A DNA stretch of 9,547 bases, from assembly GCA_015259235.1 (NCBI GenBank), contig JABZGM010000069.1, forward strand, positions 267-9,813, given 5' to 3'. Shown one piece after another: positions 8,218 to 9,547 of this stretch (position 1 is its first letter; every line of letters begins with the position of its first letter). Source of the DNA: Alloprevotella sp. GTDB taxonomy: Bacteria; Bacteroidota; Bacteroidia; Bacteroidales; Bacteroidaceae. The notes beneath the pieces were generated by a model. It had not been told where the DNA came from. It made no database searches and saw nothing but the letters and a program-made list of their open reading frames with translations. The translations under genes were made by a program, and so were the position numbers.

Positions 8218-8249
8218 CAAAATTACGACTTTTAGCGAGAACGACCAAT
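8218..8249 (-). promoter_or_regulatory. Bacteroidota-type promoter for the barrel gene
   Basis: The minus strand shows TAATTTTG (8225-8218), a full match to TAnnTTTG. A partial -33 box ATTG (8249-8246) lies 20 bases upstream. Transcription should begin near 8211, giving a leader of roughly 15-20 bases that is very rich in A and T (AATATAAATAAAATAACA), as is common before Bacteroidota start codons. Confidence 0.75.
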
Positions 8250-8305
8250 CACTGCGATTGAGTATTTTCCTCGCTGTGTGACAACAAAAGAATATTTTAG
8301 CGAAA
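8230..8305. repeat. Repeated AGCGA motifs in the divergent control region, candidate operator
   Basis: An exact 9-base direct repeat TTTTAGCGA occurs at 8230-8238 and 8295-8303, each followed by an A/G-rich stretch (gagaac, aaagaaaa). A third copy of the core, AGCGAGGAAAA, lies on the minus strand at 8275-8265. The first copy overlaps the spacer of the barrel promoter. The second lies about 45 bases upstream of the regulator's -7 box. Placement between two divergent promoters suggests binding sites for the neighbouring LuxR-type regulator, but the binding is inferred. Confidence 0.4.
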
Positions 8306-8348
8306 GAAAATACCTATTTATGAGGAGGGAAATGAGAAAAAAAGTTTG

Positions 8349-8356
8349 TACCTTTG
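8349..8356 (+). promoter_or_regulatory. Promoter -7 box for the hemerythrin-LuxR regulator
   Basis: TACCTTTG matches TAnnTTTG exactly. No TTTG is found 19-21 bases upstream; that position reads GAGG in a purine-rich stretch. The promoter may therefore be weak or need an activator. The box overlaps the region of an upstream in-frame TTG (8346), which is thus unlikely to be the real start codon. Confidence 0.6.
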
Positions 8357-8453
8357 CAATAGCATCGGTAAATTTCATCGAGACAGACAGTTTCACCGTA
8401 TCTTCCTTGGAGTTTACCCCTCCCATTTGCGCCATCACTCTCCACTATTTTCT
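8357..8453 (+). other. Long 5' leader of the regulator gene
   Basis: About 90 bases separate the expected transcript start from the ATG at 8454, far longer than the leaders of the other two genes with visible promoters. It contains only a weak imperfect inverted repeat (cggtaaa at 8365-8371 against tttcaccg at 8391-8398) and no recognised riboswitch. The reading frame stays open through it, so a longer protein from a non-ATG codon cannot be fully excluded. Confidence 0.4.
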
Positions 8454-9407
8454 ATGACTACTGGCTATACTGAGCATAACAAGATGAGTGACGTCATAGC
8501 GTCGCAGCCTTCTCTACTTCAAATGATTTCTCGCTTCGGCATCCAACTGGGTGTGGGAGAGAAAACTGTGAGCGAAGTGTGTGAAGCCTCGAAGGTAGAC
8601 ACGACAACGTTCCTTGCCGTAGCTAATGTTATGAAGCAAGGTGCCGCAGCAGCTGGGTTTTACATCGACAAGATTGACATGCCCACCATGATGCGCCACC
8701 TGGAGTCGGCTCACGAGTTCTTCTTGGATTTTCAGCTCCCCCATATCCGCCGCAAACTATTGGAAGCCATCGACTGCTCGCGCCAAAACGAAGTGGCATT
8801 CCTCATCCTCAAGTTTTACGATGAGTATATGCACGAGGTCCGCAAGCACATGGAATATGAAAATCAGCACATTTTCTCTTATGTCAAGCGATTGCTGGCA
8901 GGAGAAAAGGTGACGGACTTCCGCATTGCACAATATTCCAGTAGCCATGACGGAATGGAGCACAAACTTCAAGAACTGAAAAACATCATCATCAAGTATT
9001 ACACACCCAACGAAGGCACGTCGGGTGATTTACTTTGCTATGTTCTCTTCAGCATCTACAATTCGGAAGCTGATCTCCACGCGCACTGCGACATGGAGGA
9101 TTCTCTGTTCTTCCCTGCTGTGCAACTTTTGGAGGAGCGCATCGCCAGCAATCAGTTCACCTCTAACATCAATGGAGAAAACGAAGACGAAGAAACACTC
9201 ACTGAGCGCGAACGACAAATCGTGGCTTGCGTGGTGCGTGGCTTGACCAACCGCGAAGTGGCAGAACAGCTCTTCATTTCCATCAATACGGTACTCACCC
9301 ACCGCCGCAACATCTCGCGCAAACTGGATATTCACTCCGTCAGCGGGCTCACCATCTATGCCATCGTCAATGGCATTGTGCAAATAGATGAGGTATCCCT
9401 CAATTAA
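8454..9407 (+). CDS. One-component regulator: ScdA_N-like segment, hemerythrin-like diiron domain, LuxR-type HTH
   Basis: This 317-residue cytoplasmic protein has three parts. Residues about 10-60 (DKMSD-like start, MISRFGIQLGVGEKTVSEVCE) resemble the ScdA_N/DUF542 domain of RIC/YtfE proteins, but LGVG stands where the family has CCGG. Residues about 80-230 form a helical hemerythrin-like domain. Its ligand pattern H87, H132/E136 (HMEYE), H165, H211/E215 (HCDME) parallels the six diiron ligands of YtfE. Residues about 248-312 are a GerE/LuxR helix-turn-helix (LTERERQIVACVVRGLTNRE, then ISINTVLTHRRNISRKLDIH). The expected role is a transcription factor that switches on NO, O2 or redox change at the diiron centre; the signal is inferred. 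ATG 8454 is chosen because it retains the residues just before the ScdA_N-like segment; ATG 8484 (307 residues) is the alternative. The gene is divergent from the barrel gene and ends in its own terminator. Confidence 0.88.
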   Translation: MTTGYTEHNKMSDVIASQPSLLQMISRFGIQLGVGEKTVSEVCEASKVDTTTFLAVANVMKQGAAAAGFYIDKIDMPTMMRHLESAHEFFLDFQLPHIRRKLLEAIDCSRQNEVAFLILKFYDEYMHEVRKHMEYENQHIFSYVKRLLAGEKVTDFRIAQYSSSHDGMEHKLQELKNIIIKYYTPNEGTSGDLLCYVLFSIYNSEADLHAHCDMEDSLFFPAVQLLEERIASNQFTSNINGENEDEETLTERERQIVACVVRGLTNREVAEQLFISINTVLTHRRNISRKLDIHSVSGLTIYAIVNGIVQIDEVSLN

Positions 9408-9450
9408 AGCGCACTTCCTCAAAGTTTGGAAGTTATATTAAAACATCAAC

Positions 9451-9495
9451 ACTCGGATGTGTCAACAAAGTATTGGCACATCCGAGTTTTTTTTT
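9451..9495 (+). terminator. Rho-independent terminator of the regulator gene
   Basis: The arms 9451-9465 (actcggatgtgtcaa) and 9473-9487 (ttggcacatccgagt) form a 15-bp stem with one G-U pair and a 7-base loop. A run of nine T (9487-9495) follows. It starts 43 bases past the stop codon. Nothing recognisable is seen in the last 52 bases of the window. Confidence 0.93.
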
Positions 9496-9547
9496 GCAAT
9501 TAGACTCCAATCGATCATTAGATCCTGAATAGATTTTATTTTGTTGT

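Noticed and set aside
8194..8220. TTG at 8220 as the start of the barrel gene, nine residues longer
   Set aside because: The TTG is the end of the TAATTTTG promoter box, so it would not be on the mRNA. The ATG at 8193 begins a normal signal peptide.
8232..8438. Leftward 68-codon frame across the divergent control region
   Set aside because: It spans both the control region and the regulator's leader, has no start context, and would run through the -7 box and repeats.
1..9547. CRISPR arrays, tRNA/rRNA genes, insertion sequences or prophage parts
   Set aside because: No regularly spaced repeats, no cloverleaf or rRNA signatures, no transposase or integrase frames and no terminal inverted repeats were seen.

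Overview
The window looks like a piece of a Bacteroidales-type chromosome (phylum Bacteroidota). The grounds are a SecA with the long N-terminal insertion typical of that phylum, a DUF4105/Lnb_N membrane protein and a Bacteroidota-style outer-membrane barrel. Upstream of three genes there are also matches to the Bacteroides sigma factor -7 box TAnnTTTG, in place of an E. coli-like -10. The genus cannot be fixed from the sequence alone; Porphyromonas and Prevotella-like relatives are plausible.

Layout. Four genes run leftward and one runs rightward. From the left edge they are: secA (1-3309, minus, last residues cut off by the window edge); a secreted alkaline-phosphatase-fold protein that has lost almost all catalytic residues (3474-5072, minus); a DUF4105/Lnb_N periplasmic domain fused to five membrane helices (5122-6492, minus); and an outer-membrane beta-barrel with a Cys/His-rich N-terminal segment (6679-8193, minus). 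Divergent from the barrel is a one-component regulator that joins a ScdA_N-like segment, a hemerythrin-like diiron domain and a LuxR-type helix-turn-helix (8454-9407, plus). A strong rho-independent terminator follows the regulator (9451-9495). A perfect 16-bp hairpin separates the barrel gene from the DUF4105 gene.

How it may work together. The DUF4105 gene has its own consensus promoter, and the pseudo-phosphatase gene follows 49 bp later with no obvious promoter, so the two are probably co-transcribed. They may read on into secA, which also lacks a recognisable promoter. The right half is a divergent pair. The diiron regulator probably senses NO, O2 or redox state in the cytoplasm and faces a barrel whose N-terminus carries a CxxCH motif and several His clusters. 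Their shared control region holds three copies of an AGCGA motif, two of them within an identical 9-bp direct repeat, which makes it the best candidate for a regulator binding site.

The most interesting observations are the degenerate active site of the phosphatase-fold protein, the CxxCH/His-rich barrel, and the regulator-barrel divergent unit.
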